A DNA stretch of 42,428 bases from Rhodocyclaceae bacterium UBA2346 (GTDB lineage Bacteria > Pseudomonadota > Gammaproteobacteria > Burkholderiales > Rhodocyclaceae): the NCBI GenBank assembly GCA_002344625.1, contig DDUE01000087.1, forward strand, positions 1 through 42,428. Reading direction: 5' to 3'. The notes beneath the pieces were generated by a model, which was not told the origin of the DNA, ran no database searches, and saw nothing but the letters and a program-made list of their open reading frames with translations. The position numbers were made by a program, and so were the translations under genes. Numbering within the stretch: the first letter of the stretch is position 1; each line of letters opens with the position of its first letter. This document shows, one piece after another, positions 18,654 to 28,368 of this stretch.

Positions 18654-18711
18654 CGTGATCTTCCGCTGTTGAGGGATGAGCATTCAGGCGCTGTGGCGGG
18701 CAGAAGCCAAG

Positions 18712-19113
18712 TCAAACCGTGCTGTGCGCCACGGGCGGTGGCGTGAAGCCAACGGCGGATTCCGTATCAGTGCGGTAGCTGATGGTCTGGCCGGTGACCG
18801 GATGCCGCAGCGCGCCGAATACCACGTCGCCGCCCACGCGCATGGCCACGACGAGGGTGTCGTCCAGATGCGCGGGGAACAACCAGCCCTTCACGCCGTT
18901 GGGCAGGCGTGCCAGTTCGGCGATGCTTTCCAGCAAGTAAGGTTTGCCGAGCGCATCGGCTTCGGCGCGTGCTTGTGCAATGGCATCATCCCCATCGCCG
19001 ACCTCGACGATGGGAATCCACAGCACGTCGTGGCCAGCGGCGAACCAACTGGCGACCATCAGTTCCATTGCCGAGGTGTCGGCATTGATCGGGAGAATGG
19101 CGACGGGCATCAT
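18712..19113 (-). CDS. Hypothetical protein of the recombinase operon
   Basis: I do not recognise this 133-residue protein. It is acidic, predicted cytoplasmic and mixed alpha/beta (VAILPINADTSAMELMVASW, DVLWIPIVEVGDGDDAIAQA), with no cysteine, signal peptide or membrane segment. It overlaps the coiled-coil gene upstream by 4 bp and ends 59 bp before the DUF2924 start, so it belongs to the same leftward operon. Confidence 0.65.
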   Translation of the reverse strand: MMPVAILPINADTSAMELMVASWFAAGHDVLWIPIVEVGDGDDAIAQARAEADALGKPYLLESIAELARLPNGVKGWLFPAHLDDTLVVAMRVGGDVVFGALRHPVTGQTISYRTDTESAVGFTPPPVAHSTV

Positions 19114-19964
19114 TGCGCTCCCGTGTAGCCGGGCATCTCGGCGGCCAACTTGGCGCGGGCGGCCTCGATGTGATCGTGCGGAATCTCGATCTCGTATTTG
19201 TATTCGTTGCGGCTGCGGTAGCCGCAGGCATGGTCGGCGACCGAAGCACGCGCCAAGAGGTCGTAGAGGTTGGGCAACTGCTCGTTGAGATCGATCTCGG
19301 CGACCGTGGCTTGGGCGTGCTCGAACGTGCGCTCGGCCTGCCGAAGCTGTTCGGGGATGGATTTGATCTCCTCGTCCAAGGTCTGCACCTTGCTGGCGAG
19401 GTTGGTGCGCGTGGTGTGCGCCACACGCAACTCGACATCGAGCCGCGTCAAGGTTTCCGGCAAGGCGAATTCACTTTCGGCGGCGGCCATCGCTTCACTG
19501 GCCGATTGCGTTTCGGCGGCGATGCGCTGTTCCAGTTCGCCGATGCGTTTGTCGATCTTGGCGATGAGCTTCTCCGACTGCGCGCGCTCTGCTTGAAGAT
19601 TGCCGCGCCGGTGGCGCAGGTCGATGATCGCGGCACGGGACTGCTCCAGTTTGTCCGGCCCTTCGATGATGTGGCGCAATTCATTGGTCTTGCGCTGCTG
19701 CTCGAACACCTTGCTGCGAAGTTCCTCGGCACGCTGATATGCCTCATCGCGCATACGGCGTGCCGCGCTTTCGGCATCACTGAGGTAAGGCTTGCCGCTG
19801 TTGCGCCGTTCGAGATCGGCGCTGGCCTGCGCCTTGGCTTCGTAGTCGGCTTGCGCTTCGGTGACTTCAGTATTCAGAGCATCGAGCTTGCGCTGCTCCT
19901 CGGCGTGCTCGGCCTTGATGCGCGCGTAGTAGCCGGATTTCTTGCTGAAGGGATTGAGTTTCAT
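19110..19964 (-). CDS. Coiled-coil hypothetical protein
   Basis: The 284-residue protein begins MKLNPFSKKSGYYARIKAEHAEEQ and is almost entirely charged heptad-like helix from residue 15 to 230, rich in Glu, Lys, Arg and Ala. A short globular tail (SRNEYKYEIEIPHDHIEAARA) follows. There is no ATPase motif, so it is not an SMC protein. A structural or scaffolding role is inferred from composition only. A ribosome-binding site is visible (GGAAACC before the ATG). Confidence 0.7.
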   Translation of the reverse strand: MKLNPFSKKSGYYARIKAEHAEEQRKLDALNTEVTEAQADYEAKAQASADLERRNSGKPYLSDAESAARRMRDEAYQRAEELRSKVFEQQRKTNELRHIIEGPDKLEQSRAAIIDLRHRRGNLQAERAQSEKLIAKIDKRIGELEQRIAAETQSASEAMAAAESEFALPETLTRLDVELRVAHTTRTNLASKVQTLDEEIKSIPEQLRQAERTFEHAQATVAEIDLNEQLPNLYDLLARASVADHACGYRSRNEYKYEIEIPHDHIEAARAKLAAEMPGYTGAQ

Positions 19965-20008
19965 GGTGATGGTTTCCTTGTGGTGGTTTCAGAAGTAAAA
20001 AGTGATGC

Positions 20009-20146
20009 TCAGAACTTGGATGGCATCGGCGGTGCGCGCGCCTTCGGATTCGCAGGTTTCTCATCGCCTGCGAATCGCGCATGCCCAGTGCTGACGCGGG
20101 GTTTCGCGTGATTCGCAGACCAGTGGCGTGAAGTGCGGTTTTTCAT
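20009..20146 (-). CDS. Small basic hypothetical ORF coupled to the DUF3987 gene
   Basis: The ATG overlaps the stop of the DUF3987 gene (TGATGA). The 45-residue product (MKNRTSRHWSANHAK...) is basic and Pro-rich with no known domain. The DNA also contains TTCGCA-type repeats like those at 22.8-23.3 kb, so the frame may be incidental. Coupled start is the only support. Confidence 0.3.
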   Translation of the reverse strand: MKNRTSRHWSANHAKPRVSTGHARFAGDEKPANPKARAPPMPSKF

Positions 20147-21609
20147 CACACGGCCACCAGTTGGAACGCTTCGCACGCCGTGGGATGCTTGGCGACCTCG
20201 ACCCAGCCGTGCTGCACCAGCACCTGCAAGACCTTGCGCGCGGCGCTGGCGCTGCGGATGGCCGACGGCCCCAAGCGGTAGATGTCCGCTATCGGGATGA
20301 CGCGACCCGGCCCCATCTTTTCGCGCAGCCAGTGCAGGACTTCCTGCGCCAGCTTCAATTCGGCGGATACTTGACCCGCGCCCCATAGCCGCAAGGCTTC
20401 GTCGAGGTAGTGGCGCATCAGCGCGGCGGCGCGGACGATGTGGTCTTCACCGATCTGCCCGTCGCCGTCGAACACCGCGAAGGTGCCCGCCAGCCGGGCA
20501 ACGTGCTCCGGCGCCTTCGAGGCCAACGCGCGCACGGGAGCCAGACGACCTTCCGCGCCGAGGTTGCGCTCGATGTCGTTGTAGAGGGCGACCCACGCGG
20601 TCTTGGCCGAGGGGCTGAGGACGATGGTGGGCGGGTCGAGTTCGTTGTCCGCTGTCAGCGGCCACGGCTGGTCGAGCAAGGCCGTGACGCGCTGGGCGTA
20701 GCGGCGGTAGTCTGGGTTCTGGTTCAGGTCTTGCCCGGCGTAGCGACGCTGGCCTGCCGTCGAGCGCGGGAAGCTGACGAGGCAACGGGCGAGGAATCCC
20801 TGCTCGCGCGCCAGCGGGTCGGCCAGCAACATTGCCGCCACCACCGGCTGCGCCATCAGGTGCAAGGACAGACGGCGACCGTAGTAGCTGCCGGAGCCGT
20901 CGCCCACGCGCACGCGGTCGAACTCGCCGCGATCCCACAAACGCGACAGCGTCGTGAGCGTGCCAAGCTTCTTCTCGCTGGACATCGCAAACCCGCCCAG
21001 CAATTGCCCGGCTTCGTCGTTGACCAGCCCGATGGAGGGCAAGCCGTGCGCCAGTTGCCGCTGCAATGCCTCGGAGGTCGGCTCCGAGACGACGTACAGT
21101 GGCATCACCGGCGCTTTGGGTTTGTCGAGTTCGGCGAGCCGGGCTTTGCGGCCTTCGGGCGAGAGCTTCTTGTCGCCGATGACGCGCTTGGCGCTGGCTT
21201 CGTACACGAGCGCGGCCTGTTCGTATTCGTCGCGTTCCGCCCGGTACTTCGTCATCAGCGTGCGCTGGCGTTCGCGCACCTGCGCCAAGGCCCACGCATC
21301 CACCGCCGATTTGCGCTCGCCGGATTCGCCCAAGGTGAGGAAGAAGTCCGACAGCGGCGACACGCGCCCGTCGATGATCACGTTGGCGTAGGGCTGCGCC
21401 ACCTGATTCATCGCCGCCAGAATGGACTGGCCGATCAGCGCCAGCGGAGCCTGAATGACCTCGTGCATGGCCTTGACCACCGCCGCGCCGATGTCGCCCA
21501 GCGCCTCGACCGGAAACGGCGTTGGCGGCTCCAGTTCGCGGGTCAGCGGCAGCGGCTCATGGGGTTGCGCCCATGCCGGAACCTTGTCGGCGGGAATGCC
21601 CACGGTCAT
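20146..21609 (-). CDS. DUF3987 (YfjI-like) protein with modified P-loop
   Basis: The 487-residue protein matches the DUF3987/YfjI family found on islands and prophages, usually considered primase/helicase-like. The start at 21609 (MTVGIPADKVPAW) overlaps the stop of the AlpA-like gene by 4 bp. Residues 94-101 read GESGERKS, the characteristic altered Walker A of the family (Arg in place of Gly before Lys). GLVNDEAGQLLGGFAMS and SLHLMAQPVVAAMLLADP follow. The C-terminal 120 residues (LAQEVLHWLREKMGPGRV...) are helical and winged-helix-like. A role in island replication is inference from family and location. Confidence 0.85.
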   Translation of the reverse strand: MTVGIPADKVPAWAQPHEPLPLTRELEPPTPFPVEALGDIGAAVVKAMHEVIQAPLALIGQSILAAMNQVAQPYANVIIDGRVSPLSDFFLTLGESGERKSAVDAWALAQVRERQRTLMTKYRAERDEYEQAALVYEASAKRVIGDKKLSPEGRKARLAELDKPKAPVMPLYVVSEPTSEALQRQLAHGLPSIGLVNDEAGQLLGGFAMSSEKKLGTLTTLSRLWDRGEFDRVRVGDGSGSYYGRRLSLHLMAQPVVAAMLLADPLAREQGFLARCLVSFPRSTAGQRRYAGQDLNQNPDYRRYAQRVTALLDQPWPLTADNELDPPTIVLSPSAKTAWVALYNDIERNLGAEGRLAPVRALASKAPEHVARLAGTFAVFDGDGQIGEDHIVRAAALMRHYLDEALRLWGAGQVSAELKLAQEVLHWLREKMGPGRVIPIADIYRLGPSAIRSASAARKVLQVLVQHGWVEVAKHPTACEAFQLVAV

Positions 21610-21839
21610 GCCCGTGCCTTGCCGGTGGAGCGGCGGACATGGCTGGCGATGAAGGCGGCGATGTCCTGCGGGCGGTAGCGCACGCAGCGACCCACGCGCA
21701 CGAAGGGTAGATCGGGATGGCCGCGCAGACGCCACGCCGTCAGCGTGGACGGCTGCACCTTCAGCCGCGCGGCGGCTTCCTCCTCGGTCAGCAGCGTGCT
21801 GGCCGCAGCATTTACAACGTCATCGGATTTCGGTTCCAT
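21606..21839 (-). CDS. AlpA-like HTH regulator
   Basis: This 77-residue excisionase/AlpA-type DNA-binding protein has LLTEEEAAARLKVQPSTLTA, then WRLRGHPDLPFVRVGRCVRY and PQDIAAFIASH. These proteins bind DNA near element ends or promoters and often activate or direct excision. It is translationally coupled to the DUF3987 gene. It is the likely regulator or recombination directionality factor of the island, not shown. Confidence 0.85.
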   Translation of the reverse strand: MEPKSDDVVNAAASTLLTEEEAAARLKVQPSTLTAWRLRGHPDLPFVRVGRCVRYRPQDIAAFIASHVRRSTGKARA

Positions 21840-21917
21840 CTGCCTCGCCCTTCATCGCCCGACACTGGTTCAATGTCGTGGTGAGTAAGGCTAGACAGGG
21901 GCAATGCATGGATACCG

Positions 21918-22805
21918 CTATTTGGCAGGCAGGCGGCCCAAGGCGCGGCGCAGGTTCGCCATCTTGATCTGGTGCTCGCGCCCCGTGGCGACATCCTGAT
22001 ACCAGACGAAGTCGTCTCTGTACTCTTGAAACTGGATGCCTTCGATGGGGTCGCCGTAAACAGCCTTCTCGATCAGCGGCATCACGGCATCGAAGTCGGT
22101 GCTGCCTGCACGCTGCGCCAAGTGCATCAGGGCGCGTGTGAACTTGTTGACCGCGCCCTTGGGCTTGCCGCCGTGGAATTTATCGACAGTCGCCGACAGT
22201 TCAACGATCCGCTGCTCGGCCTGTTGGAGCGCATCGGGAGGTGGAGATGACGCGGTGAGTTGCGCCAGCAGCAGGAACCGTTCCGCTGATTCCCGCATGG
22301 CATCCGACCAGCGCCACTGTTCCCGTTCCCATTGCGCGAGTTCACCACGCAGCCAGCGGATTTCAACGGCTTCATCGTGGCCGATGGCGTTGTTCTCCAG
22401 TTCTTCCTCGATGCCGGTGGCGAGTTCGCAGTAGCCTTCCGCCGAGGTGCGGGCTTCGGCGATGGCCAGCAGCGCGTATATCTGGGCATCGGTCAGCGTG
22501 GGTTCGCTGGACGGAATCGCCGCCGTCCACAAATGGCGCGCGGCGGTGGCGAAACTGCCGTAGCGGTCGGCGTATTGATGGATGACGATGGTCGAGCGCC
22601 AGATGCCGATGGCCACGTTGCTGGCCCAGTCCGCAACCGTGGGCTGGTGTAGCGGCTGCAGCAGTTCCCCGGCACGACCGACCAGGTCATCGAGTGCCTT
22701 CATCTCGACTTCGACCTCGCCCCACAGCCAGCAGCCACGGCTGCGCTCGATCAGCTCATCGATGCCTTCGGTCAGCGGGTTGAAGGGCGGGTCGTGCGCG
22801 GCCAT
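21918..22805 (-). CDS. Hypothetical protein upstream of alpA-like gene
   Basis: I do not recognise this 295-residue protein. It is helical and acidic, with many Trp residues in the first half (GCWLWGEVEVEMKALDDLVG, GIWRSTIVIHQYADRYGSF, EREQWRWSDAMRESAERFLL) and a basic KFHGGKPKGAVNKFTRALMH segment. No signal or membrane segment. It lies 78 bp before the AlpA-like gene on the same strand and immediately follows the repeat-rich non-coding region, so it is probably the first gene of the leftward operon. Confidence 0.65.
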   Translation of the reverse strand: MAAHDPPFNPLTEGIDELIERSRGCWLWGEVEVEMKALDDLVGRAGELLQPLHQPTVADWASNVAIGIWRSTIVIHQYADRYGSFATAARHLWTAAIPSSEPTLTDAQIYALLAIAEARTSAEGYCELATGIEEELENNAIGHDEAVEIRWLRGELAQWEREQWRWSDAMRESAERFLLLAQLTASSPPPDALQQAEQRIVELSATVDKFHGGKPKGAVNKFTRALMHLAQRAGSTDFDAVMPLIEKAVYGDPIEGIQFQEYRDDFVWYQDVATGREHQIKMANLRRALGRLPAK

Positions 22806-23395
22806 TGCGAGTTCTTGTTCCTGCCCTTGCGAATCGTGCGAATGCCGCGAAAGTCCTTGCAGGACAAGGCTTACCGCTTGCGGACACCATGCGAAAGCTG
22901 CGAAACGCGCGGCGACCGATTCGCAGGCTTCGCACGCGCTGCGAATCGCAAAACACCAATGATGACAAGGGGTTTCGCAGGTTTCGCAGGTTTCGCAAGC
23001 GAGGATGGGATTTTATCGAAGGGGCGCGACGCGGGCGACCGCGACGATGGGGTCGCGATTCGCTACCTCATCGGTGCCGGTGGGGTCACAGTTCGTTACC
23101 CCATCGCCGATGACCTCCAGTTGCCGGAGGCCACCACCGCAAGGGGGGTAGCGAATCGTTATCCCCTTTGGAGGCAAAACGGGTCCTTCCTGCGCAAATA
23201 GCAATACGGGGGGCGCGAGCGCAGGGCTTCGCTACCGTGCGAACCTGAAATGAGGTTCGCAGGGTTCGCGGTTCGCACTCCGGCAGGTTCGCGGCCTGCG
23301 CACCCACAGGGAGTGAATTGAATTCACACCCTTGGGCCAGCGCCGAAAGGGTATCCAGAATCTGGACACCCTTCGCCTCCCCGCGAATATTCGCG
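22806..23395. other. Non-coding region dense in TTCGCA/TGCGAA motifs
   Basis: I see no convincing gene in these 590 bp. They hold well over a dozen TTCGCA or TGCGAA hexamers and close variants on both strands, including three tandem TTTCGCAGG-like units at about 22973-22998. Also present are the inverted pair GATTCGCTACC (23057-23067) / GGTAGCGAATC (23147-23157), the palindrome GTGAATTGAATTCAC (23313-23327) and a terminator. The region lies between the leftward operon and the DUF3489 gene. It could be an origin, operator cluster or centromere-like site. Confidence 0.55.
23345..23371 (-). terminator. Terminator-like hairpin after the DUF3489 gene
   Basis: Read leftward, GGGTGTCCAGA and TCTGGATACCC pair (one mismatch) and are followed by TTTCGG. 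The T run is short, so efficiency is uncertain. It lies 25 bp beyond the DUF3489 stop. Confidence 0.45.
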
Positions 23396-23959
23396 TCAGG
23401 CCACGCGGTACACCCGTTCGCCGCCGCGCTGCTTGTCGGACACCAACGTCAGGCCGAGCTTCTTTTTGAACGCCCCGGCGAACGCGCCGCGCACCGTGTG
23501 CGCCTGCCAGCCGGTGGCCTCGCAAATCTGCCGGACGGTCGCGCCTTCTGGTCGTTGCAGCATCCGCACGACCTCGGCCTGCTTGCTGTTTACCCGCGTT
23601 CGTGGCTTGGCCCACATCGCTTCGGCGGCGGTGACGGCGGCTTCCAATTCCGCGTCGTTCGGCGCGGACGGCACACCTTCGGCATTGACGATGATCTGGT
23701 CGAGCTTGGCCTCGAACTGGCCGATACGCTTCTTGCTAGTGTCGGGACGTGGGATGCCGAGAGCGTCGTAGCCTGCGGCGGCGACCCGCCACCGCTTGCC
23801 GACCTGCCGGATGAGATTGCGTTTTGCGAGGCCATCCAGCACCTTCTGGCGCGCGCCGCCGTTGATGTTGGGCGGAAACCATTCGATGCGCCCTTCGGCG
23901 TGGCCGATGGCATGGGCGAGGATGGCGTGCTGGGCCGGAGTCAGGGGAATGCTGCTCAT
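23396..23959 (-). CDS. DUF3489 family protein
   Basis: The 187-residue protein begins MSSIPLTPAQHAILAHAIGH and ends with a winged-helix-like DUF3489 domain: KQAEVVRMLQRPEGATVRQI, CEATGWQAHTVRGAFAGAFK and KKLGLTLVSDKQRGGERVYR. The ATG at 23959 has a strong AAGGAG six nt upstream; the longer in-frame extension overlaps the divergent gene's promoter. The family is common on mobile elements and is presumed DNA-binding. It is divergent from the HTH/hsd operon, so it may regulate it. Confidence 0.85.
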   Translation of the reverse strand: MSSIPLTPAQHAILAHAIGHAEGRIEWFPPNINGGARQKVLDGLAKRNLIRQVGKRWRVAAAGYDALGIPRPDTSKKRIGQFEAKLDQIIVNAEGVPSAPNDAELEAAVTAAEAMWAKPRTRVNSKQAEVVRMLQRPEGATVRQICEATGWQAHTVRGAFAGAFKKKLGLTLVSDKQRGGERVYRVA

Positions 23960-24107
23960 GGTGTGCTCCTTCAGGGAGGGTGATTGGGGGCACGATGAAC
24001 GCGCTTCCGCGCCCTGAAGCCAAGCAAAAATGATTCGGGAAAACGCCCACAACTGTATGCCGGACTGATAAAATAAAGGCCATCTTCCACCCGTCCGTCC
24101 ACCCGCG

Positions 24108-24431
24108 ATGAAACGCTGCGTCGTAGGCATCCGCCGCCCTGAAGACCGGAGTCGTCCCGACACCGGAAGAAGCCAGCCTTCGGTCTGGTTTCCCTCGATG
24201 GCAACGATGGCCGCCGTGCTGTCCGAGGACAACCGCGCGCTGCTGCGCCTGATCCGCGAACGCAAGCCGAAGTCTCTGACGGCGCTGGCTGAACTGACCG
24301 GGCGGCATGTGCCCAACCTGTCCCGCTCGTTGCGGACGATGGAAGGCTACGGTCTGGTCAAGCTCGAACGCGAAGGTCACGGTATCGCGCCCGTTGCGTT
24401 GGCCACCGAATTCCTCGTTGTTTTGCGCTGA
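24108..24431 (+). CDS. Winged-helix HTH regulator at the head of the hsd operon
   Basis: The 107-residue protein has a MarR-like winged helix: MAAVLSEDNRALLRLIRERK, ALAELTGRHVPNLSRSLRTM, EGYGLVKLEREGHGIAPVAL. The WFPSM motif before it matches related regulators, so the frame begins upstream of the ATG at 24198. The first 25 residues differ from the usual N-terminus, and the true start is uncertain. Relatives are often antitoxin-like and sit beside a toxin gene; none is adjacent here. It ends 27 bp before hsdM and may control the operon. Confidence 0.75.
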   Translation: MKRCVVGIRRPEDRSRPDTGRSQPSVWFPSMATMAAVLSEDNRALLRLIRERKPKSLTALAELTGRHVPNLSRSLRTMEGYGLVKLEREGHGIAPVALATEFLVVLR

Positions 24432-24458
24432 CGTTCACTGCTTTGGAACCCTGACTCG

Positions 24459-27044
24459 ATGCCATCCGCCAAGCTCACTCTCAGTCGTCTCGAAAGCCTG
24501 CTGTTCACGGCCTGCGACGACTTGCGCGGCAACATGGACGCCAGCGAATACAAGGAATACATCTTCGGCATGTTGTTCCTGAAACGCGCCAGCGACCTGT
24601 TCGACCAGCGCCGCGAGGAAATCCGGCGCGAGGGCGAAGCCGCTGGCTTGTCCGCTGCCGACATCGCGCTCAACCTCGAAGACCCCGATCAGTATTCCGG
24701 CAAATACTTCTACGTGCCGCCGCGCGCCCGCTGGAACGAGCCGTGGACGGACGACGCGGGCAAGCAACAACCCGCGCTCAAGCACGTCAAGGAAAACGTC
24801 GGCTCCTTGCTCAACAAGGCATTGGCCGCGCTGGAAGAAGCCAACCCCGATGCGCTGGAAGATGTGCTGAAGGACACCATCAACTTCAACCGCAAGATCG
24901 GCCAGCACACGCTGGACGACGACACGCTGGCGGACTTCATCCAGAATTTCGAGAAGATTCCGCTGAAAGACGGCGACTTCGAGTTCCCCGATCTGCTCGG
25001 CGCGGCCTACGAATGGCTCATCAAATACTTCGCCGATTCCGCTGGCAAGAAGGCCGGCGAGTTCTACACGCCCGCCGAAGTAGTGCGCGTTTGCGTGGAA
25101 ATCTGCGACCCGCGCGAAGGCATGAGCCTGTACGACCCTGCCGTCGGTTCCGGCGGCATGTTGATCCAGGCGCGCGACTACGTGCGCGAACGCGGCGGCG
25201 ACTCCGGCGAACTGTCCCTCAACGGGCAGGAAAAAATGGGCACGACGTGGTCGATCTGCAAGATGAACATGCTGCTGCACGGCATCTCGCACGCCGACAT
25301 CCGCAATGCCGACACGCTGGCCGACCCGCGCCACATGGACGACCACGGCGAACTGCGCCGCTTCGACCGCGTGCTGGCCAATCCGCCGTTCAGCCAGAAC
25401 TACGCCAAGACCAAATCCAAGGACGACGGCAGCGGCGCGAAGAAGAAGGAACCCATCGCCTTCCCCGGCCGCTTCGCGGTGTGGATGCCGGAGAAAGGCA
25501 AGAAGGCCGACCTGATGTTCGTGCAGCACATGCTGGCCGTGCTCAAGGCCGATGGGCGACTGGCCACGGTGATGCCGCACGGCGTGCTGTTCCGTGGCGG
25601 CGAGGAACGTGAAGCGCGCCAGCACTTCATCGACAAGGGCTATCTGGAAGCCGTGATCGGCCTGCCCGCCAACCTGTTCTACGGCACCGGCATTCCGGCC
25701 TGCATCCTCGTGTTGAACAAGGCCGGCGCACACGAACGCCGCGACGTGCTGTTCATCAACGCCGACCGCGAATACCGCGAAGGCAAGGCACAAAACCACC
25801 TGCGCGCCGAGGACGTGGACAAGATCGTTCACGCTTACCGCGAAGGCCGCGACATTCCCGCCTACGCGCGTCGTGTGCCGGTGAGTGAAATCAAGGCTGA
25901 GGACTACAACTGCAACATCCGCCGCTACGTGGACAACGCGCCGCCGCCAGAGCCGCAGGACGTGCGCGCGCATCTGCATGGCGGTGTGCCGGTGACGGAA
26001 ATCGACGCGCTGCGCCGTATCTGGCATAACTACACGGGCCTGCGCGATGCCTGCTTCGTTGCCCGCAACGACGGCAGCGCCTACGCCGACCTCACGCCCG
26101 CGCTGGCCGACAACCGCGAGGGCAAACGCACCATCGCCGAAACCGTGAACCAGCACCCTGGCGTGCAGCAGGCGCAGGCCGCCGTGCTGCAAACGCTGGA
26201 AACGTGGTGGCAGCAACACCTGCCGCTGATCGAGGCCCTTGCGCCGGATGCCGATAACCAGCACGCCCGCCGCAGCAACGTCTATGAACTGCGCGCCACG
26301 CTGCTGGAAGGCATCGAGCGCACCTTCGCGCAGCACGCCTTGTTGTCGCGCTATCAAGTGCGCGGTGCCTTCGCCAACTACTACAAGCTGCTTGCGTCGG
26401 ACTTCAAATCCATCGCCGCCAGCGGCTGGGGGCCGGAACTGATTCCGGACGACGACATCCTGCAAAGCCAGTTCCCCGACATCCTCGCCACGCTGGAAAC
26501 CCAGCACGCGCGGCTGGCGGAGTTGCAGGCCTTGTTCGCCGCCGCGGGCGAAGAAGACTTCGAGGACACGGACGACACCGGCGTGCTGCCCGGTGATGAG
26601 GTGAAAACGCTCAAGGCCAGCCTGAAAGAGGCGAAAGGCAACGCCAAGGCCGCGAAGAAAGACCCGGCGCTCGGCGATGCGGAAAGCTTCCAGCGCGAAG
26701 CCGCGCGCATCGAGGCGCAACTGGCGCGGCACAAGCGGCTGGAAGACGAGGCCAAGAAGCTCAAGGCCGACATCCGCGCCACCGAAAAAAGCCGCGACGA
26801 CTTGGTGGAGAAGGCGCGCGAGAAGATCAGCCGCGATGAAGCGCGCAGCATCATCGTCGAGCGCCTGCGCAAGCTCTTGATCGACAGCTACCGCCAGTAC
26901 CTGCGCGCCGACCAGCGCGCGGCGGTGGCGGCGATTGAAAACCTGTGGGACAAGTACGCGGTGACGGCGAAGCAGATCGAGGCCGGGCGTGATGCGGCAT
27001 CCGCGAAGTTGCGAGAGTTCTTGGTGGAGTTGGGGTATGAGTGA
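24459..27044 (+). CDS. hsdM: Type I restriction-modification methyltransferase subunit HsdM, long form
   Basis: HsdM methylates adenine at the site chosen by HsdS and is part of the restriction complex. The N-terminal helical domain ([20 protein letters not shown]) is followed by the methyltransferase domain with SAM-binding motif DPAVGSGG (226-233) and catalytic NPPF (308-311). At 861 residues it is much longer than classical HsdM (about 530). The extra C-terminal 300 residues include a charged coiled-coil (about 705-800). The same long form occurs in some type I subfamilies. Its last codons overlap the hsdS start. Confidence 0.95.
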   Translation: MPSAKLTLSRLESLLFTACDDLRGNMDASEYKEYIFGMLFLKRASDLFDQRREEIRREGEAAGLSAADIALNLEDPDQYSGKYFYVPPRARWNEPWTDDAGKQQPALKHVKENVGSLLNKALAALEEANPDALEDVLKDTINFNRKIGQHTLDDDTLADFIQNFEKIPLKDGDFEFPDLLGAAYEWLIKYFADSAGKKAGEFYTPAEVVRVCVEICDPREGMSLYDPAVGSGGMLIQARDYVRERGGDSGELSLNGQEKMGTTWSICKMNMLLHGISHADIRNADTLADPRHMDDHGELRRFDRVLANPPFSQNYAKTKSKDDGSGAKKKEPIAFPGRFAVWMPEKGKKADLMFVQHMLAVLKADGRLATVMPHGVLFRGGEEREARQHFIDKGYLEAVIGLPANLFYGTGIPACILVLNKAGAHERRDVLFINADREYREGKAQNHLRAEDVDKIVHAYREGRDIPAYARRVPVSEIKAEDYNCNIRRYVDNAPPPEPQDVRAHLHGGVPVTEIDALRRIWHNYTGLRDACFVARNDGSAYADLTPALADNREGKRTIAETVNQHPGVQQAQAAVLQTLETWWQQHLPLIEALAPDADNQHARRSNVYELRATLLEGIERTFAQHALLSRYQVRGAFANYYKLLASDFKSIAASGWGPELIPDDDILQSQFPDILATLETQHARLAELQALFAAAGEEDFEDTDDTGVLPGDEVKTLKASLKEAKGNAKAAKKDPALGDAESFQREAARIEAQLARHKRLEDEAKKLKADIRATEKSRDDLVEKAREKISRDEARSIIVERLRKLLIDSYRQYLRADQRAAVAAIENLWDKYAVTAKQIEAGRDAASAKLREFLVELGYE

Positions 27045-28368
27045 GTGGGCGACATTCTCACTGTCTCAAATCGCAACGATGCGGAAAGGGATCAGCTACA
27101 CATCCAGTGACTACGGGGTTGAAGATTCCGGGCATCCATTCATCACGATCAAATGCTTCGTCAAGGGCGGTGGCTACGAACCGACCGGAATCAAGTTCTA
27201 CGACGGCTTTTCGATTAAGACCGACCAACTTTCAGCAGGCGATGTCCTTTTTGCCGCAACCGACCTGACTCGTGCGGGTGACATTGTCGGCAGCCCGTTG
27301 CGTGTACCGGCTTTTAGCTCCCCCAAATCCGCGCTTGCATCAATGGACTGCGTACGCATCGAGCCGCTTCCAGAGAAATGCGACAAGGCATTTCTCTATC
27401 ACACGCTGATGCTGCCGAGCGTTCGGCGTCAGATGGTGGCGCTCTCCGCAGGCTCGACCGTCCTGCACTTGGATACCAAGAAAGTTCCGAACATCCGTGT
27501 CCGTATTCCGCTGGCCGTTGATGCGCAGCAAAAAATCGCCGCCATCCTCTCCAGCATCGACGACGCCATCGAACGCACCGAAGCCTTGATCGCCAAATAC
27601 CGGCAGATCAAGGCCGGGCTGATGCACGATCTGTTCACGCGCGGCGTGCTGCCCACCGGCCAACTCCGCCCGCCGCGCGAACAAGCCCCCGACCTCTACC
27701 GCGAAACGGCGATCGGGTGGATTCCGAAGGAGTGGGAAGTCAGAAAGCTCGGCACGATGGCAAAGATCGTTTCCGGCGTGACCTTGAGCAGCAAGGAAAC
27801 ACCGCCGAACTGGGTGACTGTGCCCTATCTTCGCGTTGCCAATGTGCAGGATGGCTACCTCGACCTTTCCGAGATTAAAACCATTGCCGTTCCGAGAGCC
27901 GAACTTGAGTTTCTGCGCTTGCTTCCCGGTGATGTGCTGATGAATGAGGGCGGCGACTTCGACAAGCTCGGTCGCGGCACGGTGTGGGCGGGCGAAATCG
28001 AAGATTGCATCCACCAGAACCATGTGTTCCGGGTTCGTCCAGAGCAAACGGCGCTGTTGCCGTGGTATCTGGCTTTCTATTCGGAATCGTCGTTCGGCAA
28101 AAAGTATTTCCTGCTGAGTTCCAAGCAGTCCACGAACCTGGCCTCCATCAACTCCACGCAGTTGAACGCCTACCCGATTGCACTGCCCGATTCGATGGAA
28201 CAGGCCCGCATCGTCGAACGGCTGCAAAAGATGAACAACCGGATTGAAAGCCTCAAAATCGATGCATCCAAACTGTCGCGGAAAAAACTCGGCCTGATGC
28301 AAGACCTGCTCACCGGCAAGGTGCCGGTGAAAACCGAACAACCCGAACTCGTGGAAACCGCCGCATGA
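27037..28368 (+). CDS. hsdS: Type I specificity subunit HsdS
   Basis: HsdS recognises the split DNA target. The ATG at 27037 overlaps hsdM by 8 bp and gives 443 residues beginning [18 protein letters not shown]. There are two target-recognition domains (about 1-150 and 225-380). Each is followed by a conserved helix: [20 protein letters not shown] with MHDLFTRGV, and [20 protein letters not shown] with MQDLLTGKV. Both halves look complete. The target sequence cannot be predicted from the protein alone. Confidence 0.93.
   Translation: MSEWATFSLSQIATMRKGISYTSSDYGVEDSGHPFITIKCFVKGGGYEPTGIKFYDGFSIKTDQLSAGDVLFAATDLTRAGDIVGSPLRVPAFSSPKSALASMDCVRIEPLPEKCDKAFLYHTLMLPSVRRQMVALSAGSTVLHLDTKKVPNIRVRIPLAVDAQQKIAAILSSIDDAIERTEALIAKYRQIKAGLMHDLFTRGVLPTGQLRPPREQAPDLYRETAIGWIPKEWEVRKLGTMAKIVSGVTLSSKETPPNWVTVPYLRVANVQDGYLDLSEIKTIAVPRAELEFLRLLPGDVLMNEGGDFDKLGRGTVWAGEIEDCIHQNHVFRVRPEQTALLPWYLAFYSESSFGKKYFLLSSKQSTNLASINSTQLNAYPIALPDSMEQARIVERLQKMNNRIESLKIDASKLSRKKLGLMQDLLTGKVPVKTEQPELVETAA

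Noticed and set aside
22973..22998. Tandem TTTCGCAGG units considered as a CRISPR array
   Set aside because: The units are too short and lack spacers of constant length; no cas gene is in the window.
22756..22998. 80-codon minus-strand frame starting MRNLRNLRN
   Set aside because: The RNL repetition comes from the TTTCGCAGG DNA repeats, and it overlaps the better supported 295-residue gene.
24435..26732. 765-codon minus-strand frame opposite hsdM
   Set aside because: The plus strand carries the methyltransferase motifs. The antisense product has none.
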